Shown here: one piece after another, positions 18,038-27,700 of the stretch
How positions within the stretch are numbered: the first letter of the stretch is position 1
Layout of the letters: every line of letters starts with the position of its first letter
From: Bradyrhizobium lablabi
Lineage (GTDB): Bacteria > Pseudomonadota > Alphaproteobacteria > Rhizobiales > Xanthobacteraceae
Assembly (NCBI RefSeq): GCF_900141755.1
Contig: NZ_LT670844.1
Location: 4,464,001 to 4,528,000, forward strand
Direction: 5' to 3'
DNA length: 64,000 nt
Notes under the pieces: model-generated
Database searches by the model: none
Told to the model about the DNA's origin: nothing
The model's input: the letters and a program-made list of their open reading frames with translations, nothing else
Program-made: the position numbers and the translations under genes

Positions 18038-18877
18038 TCATTTCCCCAGCGCCTCGGCAATCCCTTTCCAGATTTCATCCTTCATCTCCGTCGCCGGCGG
18101 GCTCGGGATCACCGCGATCGGGCCGGTGCGCTTTTGGCACGCCTCGACCAGGCGCAAGATCCACACCTCGCCGTCGGTGTAATAGAGATCGCCGCCGCCG
18201 TTCCGCCCGGTCAAGGTCAGCCCGACGCCCGTGACCTGGTATTTTGCACTGACCATGCCAGCGCCTTCCAGATCGGCGGTGAGCAACGCGCGCTCGGCGT
18301 CGAGGTCGGCGTCGATATGATGGGTGATGGCGCCGGTGTAGTGGCTGATGCCGACGCCGCGGTCGTGGGTCGCCGCTCCCAGCCACACCGGGCGCTTCTC
18401 CTCGCCCTGGTCCAAGACCTTCCAGAACCGGACATGGTGGCGGCGGTCGGCGCTGTTGCCGTCGGGCTTTTCGAAGGCGAGATCTTCGCGGCGGCCGAGA
18501 TAGAACAACGGGCTCACCGGCGCGTCGCGGTAGGGGCGGTCCATCAGCACGCTGCCGGCGATTTCGATCGAGGATTTCAGCGTCACCGGATCGGCGGGAT
18601 ACCAGCCGGCGGCCGCAATGGCGCAGAGCAAATCCTTGTTGTCGCCGACCAGACCGATATTGATGGGATCGCCGGGAATGCCCTGCGCGGTGCGCGTCAC
18701 CATCGGAATCCGGGCGAGGTCTCTCTGATGCTCGTAATGGCTCCAGATCACCGGCAGCACGAGATAGGCCAGCGCCGTATAGGCCAGCACGACCGCGAGC
18801 GCGGCGAGCAGAAAGCGCTCCAGCCGCGAACGATCCGGCGGCGGCTGCGATTCGATATCGTCGTAGAGTTCAGCCAC
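18038..18877 (-). CDS. LssY C-terminal domain protein, membrane-anchored
   Basis: A protein of about 279 residues with one transmembrane helix (about residues 20-42, FLLAALAVVLAYTALAYLVL). A domain resembling LssY_C follows, with GLVGDNKDLLCAIAAAGWYP, FYLGRREDLAFEKP, HHVRFW and THDRGVGIS. The function of this domain is not established. The GTG at 18877 is chosen because GGCGGAGC lies about 10 bp upstream and the frame further upstream runs through a family B repeat, which makes the longer reading implausible. Confidence 0.75.
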   Translation of the reverse strand: MAELYDDIESQPPPDRSRLERFLLAALAVVLAYTALAYLVLPVIWSHYEHQRDLARIPMVTRTAQGIPGDPINIGLVGDNKDLLCAIAAAGWYPADPVTLKSSIEIAGSVLMDRPYRDAPVSPLFYLGRREDLAFEKPDGNSADRRHHVRFWKVLDQGEEKRPVWLGAATHDRGVGISHYTGAITHHIDADLDAERALLTADLEGAGMVSAKYQVTGVGLTLTGRNGGGDLYYTDGEVWILRLVEACQKRTGPIAVIPSPPATEMKDEIWKGIAEALGK

Positions 18878-18916
18878 GTCGCGTGCGCTCCGCCTAGAGC
18901 CTGCCGCACACACCGA

Positions 18917-19026
18917 CCTCATCCTGAGGAGCGCGCACTTGCGCGCGTCTCGAAGGATGGCCACGAGTCCATGCGTTGCGGCCATCCTTCGAGACGCTTG
19001 CTTCGCAAGCTCCTCAGGATGAGGTC
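18917..19026. repeat. Palindromic repeat, family B copy 3
   Basis: CCTCATCCTGAGGAGCGCGC at the left and CTCCTCAGGATGAGGTC at the right form a long inverted repeat. CGTCTCGAAGGATGGCC and GGCCATCCTTCGAGACG make the inner arms. Confidence 0.92.
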
Positions 19027-19038
19027 TGAGGAGCAGAA

Positions 19039-19764
19039 CTACCGCTTCGTCTCGCGGCAGCCGGCTGCTTCGGCCTCTTCGGTCGAGCAGAACCAGCGCG
19101 TGCCTTTTGCGATCTCCATCTTGATCCGCGCATACCAGCGGCTGGTCGGCGTGTGATAGATGCATTCACCGGAGCCGTTGACATTGCCCTTGATGGTGCA
19201 ATCGGGCGAGGGCGCCACCGATCCGGAGGCGGATGCGAGCAGGATCGCGTGCGCATTCGGCGGCGGTTTGACCGCGCCCAAAATCGCGGTCTTCTTGTTG
19301 CGGACACGCCAGTCCCACGGCGCGATGAAGGCGCCCTGCCACATCCCGGCCTTGGCCTCGCGCGCGGCCTTTTCGTCCTCGTCATAGTCGTGTGAGAACC
19401 GCGTGTAGGACAGCGCCCAGCCGCTTCGCACCAACCATTTCTGGATGTCCTCGCCGTCGACCTCGCAGCGCGAAACCTGCCGGCCGCGGCGGTCGGTCTG
19501 GCGCACGTGACAGGTCCAGACCTTGTTCTCGGTATGTTTTATCAGCTCATCGCGCGCGGCAACCCCACAGGTCCAGCGCTCGCCGGAATTGTTGAGGCAA
19601 AGCTGATCCACCTCCGGCGCATCGATGCCGCCCAGACGAATCCGGCTCGAGCCGATCTGGACCTGATCGCCGCCGCGGACTTTTGCGACGCCGGTGATGT
19701 CGGCGGCGTCCGCTATCGCCGGCAGCAGGACGACAAACAGCGCGATCAGGAAATTCTTCAACAT
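19039..19764 (-). CDS. Thermonuclease family protein (SNase-like), secreted
   Basis: A 241-residue protein with a signal peptide (residues 1-20, ending AIADA). The staphylococcal-nuclease-like fold is shown by RIRLGGIDAPEVDQ (with the Asp and Glu of the active site), DRRGRQVSRC and AREAKAGMWQG. It is predicted to be a periplasmic or extracellular Ca2+-dependent nuclease. The C-terminal ~90 residues are Cys-containing and unique; they include TIKGNVNGSGECIYHTP and FCSTEEAEAAGCR, an excalibur-like ending often appended to such proteins. Confidence 0.9.
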   Translation of the reverse strand: MLKNFLIALFVVLLPAIADAADITGVAKVRGGDQVQIGSSRIRLGGIDAPEVDQLCLNNSGERWTCGVAARDELIKHTENKVWTCHVRQTDRRGRQVSRCEVDGEDIQKWLVRSGWALSYTRFSHDYDEDEKAAREAKAGMWQGAFIAPWDWRVRNKKTAILGAVKPPPNAHAILLASASGSVAPSPDCTIKGNVNGSGECIYHTPTSRWYARIKMEIAKGTRWFCSTEEAEAAGCRETKR

Positions 19765-19861
19765 GAGAACCGATTTTCCAGGTGCAATGGCGCCATTGTG
19801 CGGCGGATCGCGCCGCCGTGCCAGCTTTAGGTGCTCAACTTAACGCGAGAAACGACTTTCT

Positions 19862-20004
19862 TACCTCGCCCCGCTTGCGGGGAGAGGTCGGAGACGAAGT
19901 CTCCGGGTGAGGGGGACTCACCGCGCGGACTTCAGCTTCAGAATTTGCGGAGGCGGCCCCTCACCCCAACCCTCTCCCCGCGAAGAGCGGGGCGAGGGAG
20001 AAGG
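19862..20004. repeat. Intergenic repeat, family A copy 2
   Basis: CTCGCCCCGCTTGCGGGGAG hairpin, then GTCTCCGGGTGAGGGGGACT, then CCCCTCACCCCAACCCTCTC and a terminal GC hairpin. It fills the space between two converging or tandem genes. Confidence 0.9.
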
Positions 20005-20016
20005 AAGGGCAAAACC

Positions 20017-21747
20017 TCACGCCTCCCGCAGCATCGCCTTGCGCGCCAGCGCGAGCCCCATCAGCACGAAGGCCGACGTCACCTCGGGGCCGCCGACGAG
20101 GATGCGGGTCGGGGTCTTCATCTTGTTCCATTCATAGGCCTTGAACGGGCCACGGCGGCCGCCTTCGCCGGCGTGCGCGACGATACAATGCAGCGCCGGC
20201 GTGAAGGTCGCGACATCCGCCCCGAGATGGCCGAGCGCGATCAGCGCCAGCGCCGCGTCGAACGCGTTCATCTCGCCCGTGATCAGCACACCCTGCACAT
20301 AGGCCAGCACGCGTTCGCGGATGAAATCGAACGCGCCGTCGGGGTCGATCGCGCGTCGGGCGGCGAGCGGCAGCGCGAGGTACGCCGCATAGCATCGGCC
20401 AAAATAGGCGCAATAGAGCTCGGGCAGATAATAGATGTGGGCGCGGGGATCGCAGAACGCGCCGCTTGCCGCGAGCTTCTTCTGGAAGCCGATGATGCGC
20501 TGAACCGTGTCGAGCCGCTGCGGCGTCTCGATGATCTTCCAGCGCACCAGATTGCGGAAGCTCACTTCCAGAATATCGAGATTGAGCGTCGGATCGAGAT
20601 CGTTGCCGAACGGCCGCTCGCCGGCGAAATTATCGATCCAGGTGACGACGCCGCCTTCGTAATCGATGTTGTCGTTGAGCGGCACGGTCACGAGCGGCTC
20701 GTTGGCGCCGCCGCGGACCTGGTAGCCGGCATAAAAATCCAGTAGCGGCTGCTCCAGGATCGGATCGTCCGAGCCCGCCTGGGTCGCGGCCGAAAACGCG
20801 CACGCGGTCGTATCGCAATCCGGCACATAGATCCCAAAACCCAGATCCTGCTTGATCTGGGCGAAGAAGCGCGAGAAGCGCGGATGCGGCAGGGGCGCCA
20901 GCGCGGTGATGACGGAAAACGGCGAGCCATCCTGCGCGCGCACCTCCTCGCGGCTGGTGCTCAGGCAAAACTCGACCATCTCGCTGACCGCCCGGCGCGA
21001 CGCCGCGGCCTGATCCGGCGAGGCCAGTCCGGTTTCCATAAAACTCAGCAATGCCTCGGTGAAGAAGGCGTCGTAATAGGCCGAGCGGTGGCGGATCTGC
21101 ATCGGCTCCCACATCGGCTCGGCGATGCCTCGCCAGGGCGGGTTGATCAGGGCGCGGGCCGGCGAGCGCGCGATGAAGATGCGGGCGAGGTTGAACAATA
21201 ATGTCGAGTTCTTGTAGCCGCGCGAGTTCAGCCCGGTCAGCGCCATCAGGAATTCGCGGCCACGCAGATCGGCGTCGCCAATCAGGTTGAAGGCGGCGTA
21301 GGTCGGGATGAACCCGTTGTTGCCGAACGAGCGTAAGAGATGCGCGCCGCAGGTCCGGATCACGGCCTCGATCTCGGCAAGCTCGGGCCCGCGCGCCGGC
21401 GCCGGCGCGGGGGCGGGCTTTGGATGCTTGAGGTCAATGGTGTCGAGCAGTTCGGCGACCGGCTGGCCGATCGCGGCCCAGTCCGGGGTCTCGTCGTCGC
21501 GCGCGGCGATCAGCGCGCCGCGCAGGCGTTGCAGGCGCGGCGCCTCGGATAGCTCTTTCAGGCCGGTCCGGCACAAGAGCGCCCGCAACGGCGGATTGCC
21601 GAGCGCGGTCCTGTAGAATTTGGCCAAATGCGGGTCGCCGCCGGGTGCGTGCCTGAGCAGGGGATCGCAGAGGTCATACAGCGACACCCCGTCCTTCCGG
21701 GCCGTCAATGCGCGGTAGGCGGCACCGGCAACATGCTGAAAACTCAT
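20017..21747 (-). CDS. Conserved hypothetical protein (576 aa), function unknown
   Basis: I do not recognise this family. The Met at 21747 (MSFQHVAGAAYRAL) is taken as start; 21759 (MRNFMSF) is possible, and the frame beyond that runs through a family B repeat. The protein is mostly alpha-helical with many Trp and aromatic residues and no signal peptide or transmembrane helix. Notable segments are TGLNSRGYKNSTLLFNLARI, PWRGIAEPMWEPMQIRHRSA, VPLNDNIDYEGGVVTWIDNF and GNDLDPTLNLDILEVSFRN. Acidic residues around a Trp-rich helical core recall alpha/alpha-toroid enzymes such as terpene cyclases, but this is weak. Confidence 0.7.
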   Translation of the reverse strand: MSFQHVAGAAYRALTARKDGVSLYDLCDPLLRHAPGGDPHLAKFYRTALGNPPLRALLCRTGLKELSEAPRLQRLRGALIAARDDETPDWAAIGQPVAELLDTIDLKHPKPAPAPAPARGPELAEIEAVIRTCGAHLLRSFGNNGFIPTYAAFNLIGDADLRGREFLMALTGLNSRGYKNSTLLFNLARIFIARSPARALINPPWRGIAEPMWEPMQIRHRSAYYDAFFTEALLSFMETGLASPDQAAASRRAVSEMVEFCLSTSREEVRAQDGSPFSVITALAPLPHPRFSRFFAQIKQDLGFGIYVPDCDTTACAFSAATQAGSDDPILEQPLLDFYAGYQVRGGANEPLVTVPLNDNIDYEGGVVTWIDNFAGERPFGNDLDPTLNLDILEVSFRNLVRWKIIETPQRLDTVQRIIGFQKKLAASGAFCDPRAHIYYLPELYCAYFGRCYAAYLALPLAARRAIDPDGAFDFIRERVLAYVQGVLITGEMNAFDAALALIALGHLGADVATFTPALHCIVAHAGEGGRRGPFKAYEWNKMKTPTRILVGGPEVTSAFVLMGLALARKAMLREA

Positions 21748-21827
21748 GAAATTTCTCATCCGCAGCGGGCAGACCCGCGCGTTCCCTTCAAAGACCAGTG
21801 CTGAAGCATCTTCCGGTCCCGCGGCTT

Positions 21828-21940
21828 CATCCTTCGAGACGCCCGTCTTCGCCCTCTGGGCTACGCCGGGCTCCTCAGGATGAGGTCTTAGACCCTCATG
21901 GTGAGGAGCGCGGCATCGCCGCGCGTCTCGAACCATGAAG
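21828..21940. repeat. Palindromic repeat, family B copy 4
   Basis: CATCCTTCGAGACGCCCG, then CTCCTCAGGATGAGGTC, then CTCATGGTGAGGAGC and GTCTCGAACCATGA. It has the same modules as the other B copies in a different order. Confidence 0.85.
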
Positions 21941-22032
21941 GCCCAACTGAACCGGAAAATGCCCTAGCGCCGCCTTCCTCCCCGAACCATGCAAGTGCTT
22001 GAAAAACTACACGAAACCCCGGGAAACACAAA

Positions 22033-22048
22033 TGTGACGAAAGTCACA
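22033..22048. promoter_or_regulatory. CRP-type box 1 (TGTGA-N6-TCACA)
   Basis: TGTGACGAAAGTCACA matches the full 10-base CRP consensus with the right 6-bp spacer and is a perfect dyad. It lies 328 bp before the ATG at 22376 and about 285 bp before the divergent gene start at 21747. A perfect 10-base match by chance is uncommon at this GC content. Target gene and regulator are inference. Confidence 0.6.
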
Positions 22049-22375
22049 GCGGCGACGCGGCATTTCGCGCCAGTCTGGGCATTCGGAACGCAAGCGGCAC
22101 GCAGGGGTTAAAACGGGACATAAGGCCCGATTTTAAAAGGGAACTCGAGGTGTGGCCGGCAAGGCCCAATCGCTCAAAATGCGTCTTTAGAATATGTCAA
22201 TGAGGTTGCCCCATACGCCCCAGCGGGCTAAAGACTTCGCTGCTGCGGTGCCGCAAATTGAGCGCAATTGGACGGCAAACCGTCCCTTACTCCCTAAAAC
22301 CTAAACGGCGCAGGCGCGACTAAAAAGGCGTGCCCCAAAAAAATGACGACGTCGATTGACCAGGAACGAAACGCC

Positions 22376-23236
22376 ATGAATGTAGGCCAGTTACGCATTT
22401 CCCGCCGCTCGATCGCTATGGCCGCCGCCTTGGTCGGCATGGTGTCGCTGGCGATTGGCGCCCATGCTGCGCTCAACATGCGCGCGCTGGATGCCGCCAA
22501 GGCGATCGAGACCGAGCAGAGCACGTTTGCCGCCGGCAAGCATGCCTCGAAGATCGCACTCGTGATCGGCAACGGCAATTATCCCGACGCGTCCGATCCC
22601 CTGGCCCAGCCGATCAACGACGCCCGCGCGCTGACGGCCGCACTTCGTCATAACGGCTTTGACGTCGACGTCGTCGAGGATGCTTCCAGGGACGACATGG
22701 CCCGCGCGGTCGAGCGGATGAAGGCCAAGATCCGTCCCGATTCCGTGGTCATGCTGTTCTTCGGCGGCTATGGCGTCCAGGTCGGCCGCGAAAGCTTTAT
22801 GATCCCGGTCGATGCCACGATCTGGAAGGAGACCGATGTGCGCCGCCAGGGCGTCAGCATCGAATCCGTGCTCGACATGATGAAGGAGCAGGGCGCGAGG
22901 GCAAAACTCGTCGTGATCGATGCCTCTAGGCGCAACCCCTATGAGCGCCGCTTCCGCGCCTTCTCCCATGGGCTGGCCCCGATCGCGGCCCCCGACAACG
23001 CGTTGATCCTGACCTCGGCCACCCCCGGCAAGGTCGCCGACGACGGCAAGGGCCGCCACAGCGTGCTGATGACCGAGCTTTTGGCCAATCTGAACGCGCA
23101 GGCCACGGGCGCCGAGACCGTCTTCAACAAAACCCGCGTCGCGATCTCGCGCGCCTCCGACGGCGAGCAGGTCCCCTCCGTCTCGTCCTCGCTCTTGGAA
23201 GACGTCCGCCTCGGCGGCGAAAGCGCCGGCGGGTAA
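22376..23236 (+). CDS. Caspase-fold (peptidase C14-like) protein lacking the catalytic His and Cys
   Basis: A 286-residue exported protein; residues 9-31 form a signal or anchor. The p20-like domain starts at KIALVIGNGNYPD (about 59). Active family members read SGHG and DACR; here the equivalents are FFGGYGVQ, with Tyr132 in place of His, and IDASRRNP, with Ser184 in place of Cys. It should therefore be proteolytically inactive. Start 22376 has AGGAA about 10 bp upstream; 22343 has no ribosome binding site. A longer paralogue with the same losses lies at 42785-44269. Probable roles are scaffold or sensor; unproven. Confidence 0.85.
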   Translation: MNVGQLRISRRSIAMAAALVGMVSLAIGAHAALNMRALDAAKAIETEQSTFAAGKHASKIALVIGNGNYPDASDPLAQPINDARALTAALRHNGFDVDVVEDASRDDMARAVERMKAKIRPDSVVMLFFGGYGVQVGRESFMIPVDATIWKETDVRRQGVSIESVLDMMKEQGARAKLVVIDASRRNPYERRFRAFSHGLAPIAAPDNALILTSATPGKVADDGKGRHSVLMTELLANLNAQATGAETVFNKTRVAISRASDGEQVPSVSSSLLEDVRLGGESAGG

Positions 23237-23266
23237 GGGCTAATCCTCGAGCCGCTTGCGCGCTGC

Positions 23267-23420
23267 ACCTCGCCCCGCCTGCGGGGAGAGGTCGCCCGGC
23301 GAAGCGTAGCGAAGTCGGGCGGGTGAGGGGGACTCACCGCGAGGACTTCATCTCCAGAATTTGCGGAAGCAGCCCCTCACCCCAACCCTCTCCCCGCAAG
23401 AGCGGGGCGAGGGAGAAGAA
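23267..23420. repeat. Intergenic repeat, family A copy 3
   Basis: CTCGCCCCGCCTGCGGGGAG at the left, with GTGAGGGGGACTCACCGCG, CCCCTCACCCCAACCCTCTC and a right-hand GC hairpin. It is followed 37 bp later by copy 4 in the same orientation. Confidence 0.92.
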
Positions 23421-23457
23421 AAAGATCAGCGCGCTTCGCACACGCCTTGTGGTTAGT

Positions 23458-23631
23458 CACCTCTCCCCGCTTGCGGGGAGAGGTCGGATCGCATCGCAGA
23501 TGCGATCCGGGTGAGGGGGACTCTCCGCGCACTCTTCATCTTCGGAATTTGCGGAGACAGCCCCTCACCCCAACCCTCTCAGAGCGAGCTTCGCTCGTCT
23601 CGACCCCGCGAAGAGCGGGGCGAGGGAGACC
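23458..23631. repeat. Intergenic repeat, family A copy 4
   Basis: Same modules as copy 3, with an extra palindrome GAGCGAGCTTCGCTCG inserted near the right end (about 23583). With copy 3 it fills the 395 bp between the pseudo-caspase and adaptor genes, and no gene is visible there. Confidence 0.92.
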
Positions 23632-24534
23632 TCACTTCGCATCCGCAGCTGCCGTCAACGCCCTTACCGGATCCCCCTCGCGCAGCAGCGCGCCGGCGCG
23701 CGCCACCACGATGTCGCCTTCCTGCAGGCCTTCCTTGATTTCGACCTGGCCGTTGAGCATCAGCCCGACCGCGACCCGCCGCGTCTCGATCCGCCCGCGC
23801 CGCACCACCTGGACCACGGTGCCGGCCGAGCCATAGAGCACGGCGGTGAGCGGCACCGACACGCCGCAGCTCTGCCCGGTCGTGATCCCCGCGCGGCCGG
23901 AGGAATTGACCAATAGCCGCTGGTTCGCCGTCAGCGCGATGAAGACCTGGCCGAGCTGGCTGTCGGGCTGCACCGTCGGCGCCACCCGCCGCACCCGCCC
24001 CGCCACCTCGGGCCCGCCGACCACCTTGACCCGCGCCGGCTGGTTGACTTGGAGTTTTGCAAGATCCGCGGTCGGCACCAGGCCGATGAGATCGAATTCG
24101 CTGCGCGCGATGATGGAAAACAGCGCTTCCCCGCGCCCCGAGGCCTGCGCCCCGATCACCGCGGACGAATTCGAGATCAGGCCTGCCACCGGCGCCTGCA
24201 CCACCTGCATGCCGCCTTCGGGCAGCGTCAGCCGGGCGAGCGTCTGGCCGGCGGTCACCGTATCCCCGGCATCCGCCAGGATTTCAGCCACCTTCAACCC
24301 CGGCCGTTCGGGGCGCACCGCCGTCTCCTCCCGCGCCAGCACGATGCCCGACACCTCGACGATGTCGTTGAAGCAGGATTTTGCGGCTTTGAGCACGGTG
24401 ACCGCCGCGCCCTTGGGGGCGTCGGGGTCGTCGGCGGCGAAGGTGGGGTGGGGGAGGAGGGTGAGGAGGGCTGCGGCGGCGGGCGCGAGTAAGGTGCGCG
24501 AAAGCCTCAGCGAGGCGAAAGGATTCATCGGCAT
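23632..24534 (-). CDS. RND-type periplasmic adaptor protein, orphan
   Basis: A 300-residue membrane-fusion-type protein with a signal peptide (ending PTFAA). SCFNDIVEVSGIVLAREE opens the domain, the lipoyl-like region is AEILADAGDTVTAGQTLARL, and a beta-barrel and membrane-proximal domain follow. A coiled-coil hairpin is short or missing. No RND pump gene is adjacent. A paralogue at 40817-41752 shares the SCF-D-V-V-GxxxxR-E opening and does have its pump, so this copy may be a relic of duplication or serve a distant pump. Confidence 0.85.
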   Translation of the reverse strand: MPMNPFASLRLSRTLLAPAAAALLTLLPHPTFAADDPDAPKGAAVTVLKAAKSCFNDIVEVSGIVLAREETAVRPERPGLKVAEILADAGDTVTAGQTLARLTLPEGGMQVVQAPVAGLISNSSAVIGAQASGRGEALFSIIARSEFDLIGLVPTADLAKLQVNQPARVKVVGGPEVAGRVRRVAPTVQPDSQLGQVFIALTANQRLLVNSSGRAGITTGQSCGVSVPLTAVLYGSAGTVVQVVRRGRIETRRVAVGLMLNGQVEIKEGLQEGDIVVARAGALLREGDPVRALTAAADAK

Positions 24535-24761
24535 CCCATTCTCGTTTTCGAGGTTATCGATATCAGAAGGCTGGCTCTGGAGCCAAGCGACAATGGAAAT
24601 TGGGGACGTGATAGCAGATTTCAGGGTGAATTTTGACCAGAGAATTTAAAGGTCTGACCAAGCTGGAGCAGGCAAAGGATAGTTCGGCTAGGTTAGGCTT
24701 TCAGGTCGTCATTTGAAATCAAGGCCTAGTCCTACATCTGCAAATCACGGCATACTGGGGC

Positions 24762-27700
24762 ATGAATAAACCTAAAGCTGCAGATTACATCCGCGAGTAC
24801 CTCGTGCGCATGGCCGAGATACGCGGGACCGGCGGGGCCACCAAAGAAACATCCTATTACAGCGCCCTCGAAAACCTTTTGAACCATTTCGGCAAGGACC
24901 TCCGCCCTCGAGTTATCTGCAACGGCCAGCTCCGTAATCAAGGTGCCGGAAACCCAGACTTTGGCCTCTATACGAAAACCCAACTGCAGGGTGGCGAGCC
25001 GCGCCCCGCTCAAATTCCTGAGCGTGGAGTCATTGAGGTGAAGGGCCTCGCCGACAAGAATTGGCAAACGGCCAAGAGTGCGCAGGCGACAAAATATTTT
25101 GGACATTACCACTTGGTGCTCGTGACCAACTACCGGGAGTTTCGGCTTATTGGCGAGGATGAAAATGGAAAAGCAACGGAGCTTGAGCACTATGTCCTAG
25201 CGATTGATGAGCCCTCTTTTTGGAGTATGACGGCGAATCCCGCGCTTGCTGTGGCTGAGCACGCCGTTCATTTCGAAGAATTCCTGCGGCGCGTCATGAT
25301 GACCGCGGCGCCTTTGGTGAAAGCTCAGGATGTCGCCTGGTTTCTCGCCTCCTATGCGAGAGACGCTTTACAAACTCTCAATGCTAAGGGTTCCGGAACG
25401 CTTGATCCCTTGCGCAAGGCTTTGGAAACCGCGCTCGGAATCAAATTTGAAGGTGAGGAAGGAGATCACTTCTTTAAATCCACCCTCATCCAGACGCTTT
25501 TCTATGGAGTGTTCTCGGCCTGGGTTGTGTACGTCAAGCAAAGTATCAACCGCTTTGATTGGAGGGCCGCCGCCTATACTTTGACCGTGCCGATGGTGAA
25601 AGCGCTATTTGAGCAAATCGCCACGCCAAGCAAGCTTGGCGCACTTGGCCTCATTCCAATACTTGATCGGACTGCTGAAGCACTCAATCGGGTCGACCAG
25701 AAAGCCTTTTTTAAAACCTTCGATACAGGCGAAGCAGTACAACATTTCTATGAGCCTTTCCTGCAAGCGTTCGATCCAGAACTCAGAAAGAGTCTAGGCG
25801 TTTGGTATACGCCCAACGAAATCGTTACCTACATGGTGGAGCGCGTGGATCATGTCCTCCGCACTGAATTGGGGCGGCCCAATGGCCTCGCCGACAAAGA
25901 CGTCTACGTGCTCGATCCCTGCTGCGGGACGGGCACCTATGTAGTTGCGGTCCTAAAGCGGATCGAGAAGACCCTTCGTGCTCAGGGTGAGGACGCGCTT
26001 CTCGCAGATGATATTAAGCAGGCGGCACGAGACCGTGTATTTGGCTTCGAGTTATTGTCTGCTCCGTTTGTTGTTGCTCACTGGCAGGTCGGCAACTACC
26101 TAGCACAGATCGGCGCTCCGCTTGACGCCGCGCACGGAGAGCGGGCATCCATCTACCTCACTAATTCGCTGACCGGATGGGAGCCGCCAAAGGGACCGAA
26201 AGCGAATCTACCGCTGTTTCCTGAACTGGAGCAGGAACGCGATGCTGCGGAGCATGTAAAACGCGATGTGCCGTTGCTCGTAGTCTTGGGAAATCCACCA
26301 TACAACGCATTCTCCGGCACAAGTCCCGAGGAAGAACAGGGCCTCGTCGAGCCTTACAAAGACGGCTTGATTAAGAAGTGGGGCATAAAAAAATTCAATC
26401 TCGACGAGCTTTACGTGCGCTTCATGCGCGTCTCTCAGCGCCGCATTGCGGAGGGCACGAAACAGGGCGTTGTCTGCTACATCTCAAGCTTTTCGTACCT
26501 GTCTGACCCATCTTTTGTTGTTATGCGTCAGCGTTTGCTGAATGACTTCGATAAGGTCTGGATTGATTGCCTGAATGGCGATAGTCGCGAGACAGGTAAG
26601 AAGACGCCGACCGGCGAACCCGATCCTTCTGTCTTTTCGACGAGCTACAACCCCGCTGGCATCCGTCTCGGGACGTCCATTGGTCTCTTCACCCGCAAGC
26701 TTGCGCACAGCCCAGCCAAAGCAGTTAGCTACCGAGATTTTTGGGGCAAATCCAAACGCGAGGATTTGCTTAATAGCCTCACCGCGACGGACCTCGAATC
26801 TTCCTATCTTCAGGCGCAGCCTAACGAGGAAAATCGATTCTCTCTTAGACCTCAGGATGTTTCGGACACCTACAGGTCCTGGCCAAAGGTCACAGAACTA
26901 GCTGAGTTGTCTCCGATTGCCGGACTACAGGAAATGAGATTCGGAGCTCTCCTTGCACATGGTCGAGCAGAGCTTGAAGCCAGTATTTCGAATTACCTCA
27001 ACCCTAAAAAATCGTGGGCTGAGGTCGTCGCAACTGCCAGCGGGCCGATACGCGATGCAGGAGCCTTTGACGCCGAAACGTCGCGCACTCGCCTTCTCTC
27101 CAAAGAGCCGTTCAGTGCCTCCAATATTCGGCGTTACAGTCTTTATCCGATGGACAATCGCTGGGCATATTGGAGCGCGGTCCCTACGTTGTGGAACAGG
27201 GCGCGGCCTCAACTAGTCTCGAACGCGTTCTCAGGCAACCAATTCCTAGTGGTCCGGATGTCAGCAGAGCGTCCGGATGAGGGAGTTCCTGCCATGCTTA
27301 CGGCGTCCTTGCCCGACTACCATCTGCTACGCCCGAACGTTGTAGCTATTCCTCTCATGGTTGAACATCATGTTGATAGCGGACTCTTCGCCGCCGAACA
27401 GAAAGCCAATCTTTCCTCCTCGGCTAGGAAATACTTGCGGGCAATCGGTTGCTGCGAGCCTGATAGCGATCCGGCAAGCGCGAAGCTCGTTTGGTATCAT
27501 GCCTTAGCTATCTTCTTTTCTCCACAGTATCTCAAGGAGCATCGGGATGGCGTTCTCACAGATTGGCCGCGTGTTCCTTTGCCAAGCGACCTTTCGACCT
27601 TGCAGAGTTCTGCAGCATTAGGACAGCGGATCGGCGCGCTTCTCGACCCAGATCTCCAGGTTGCGGGAGTTACGAGCGGCACAATTGATTCGCGGCTGGT

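Larger units (their letters stand above)
21748..22375. other. Gene-free region before the pseudo-caspase gene
   Basis: About 630 bp without a convincing gene. It holds a family B repeat (21828-21940) and a perfect TGTGA-N6-TCACA site (22033-22048). The remaining sequence to 22375 has the look of a promoter and leader for the gene at 22376. No small gene with a good ribosome binding site was found. Confidence 0.6.

Noticed and set aside
22376..23236. Active caspase-like protease
   Set aside because: Both catalytic residues are replaced, so only the fold can be claimed.
23267..23631. Possible CRISPR-like array from two tandem repeats
   Set aside because: The units are 150-170 bp dispersed family A elements without regular spacers and no cas genes are near.
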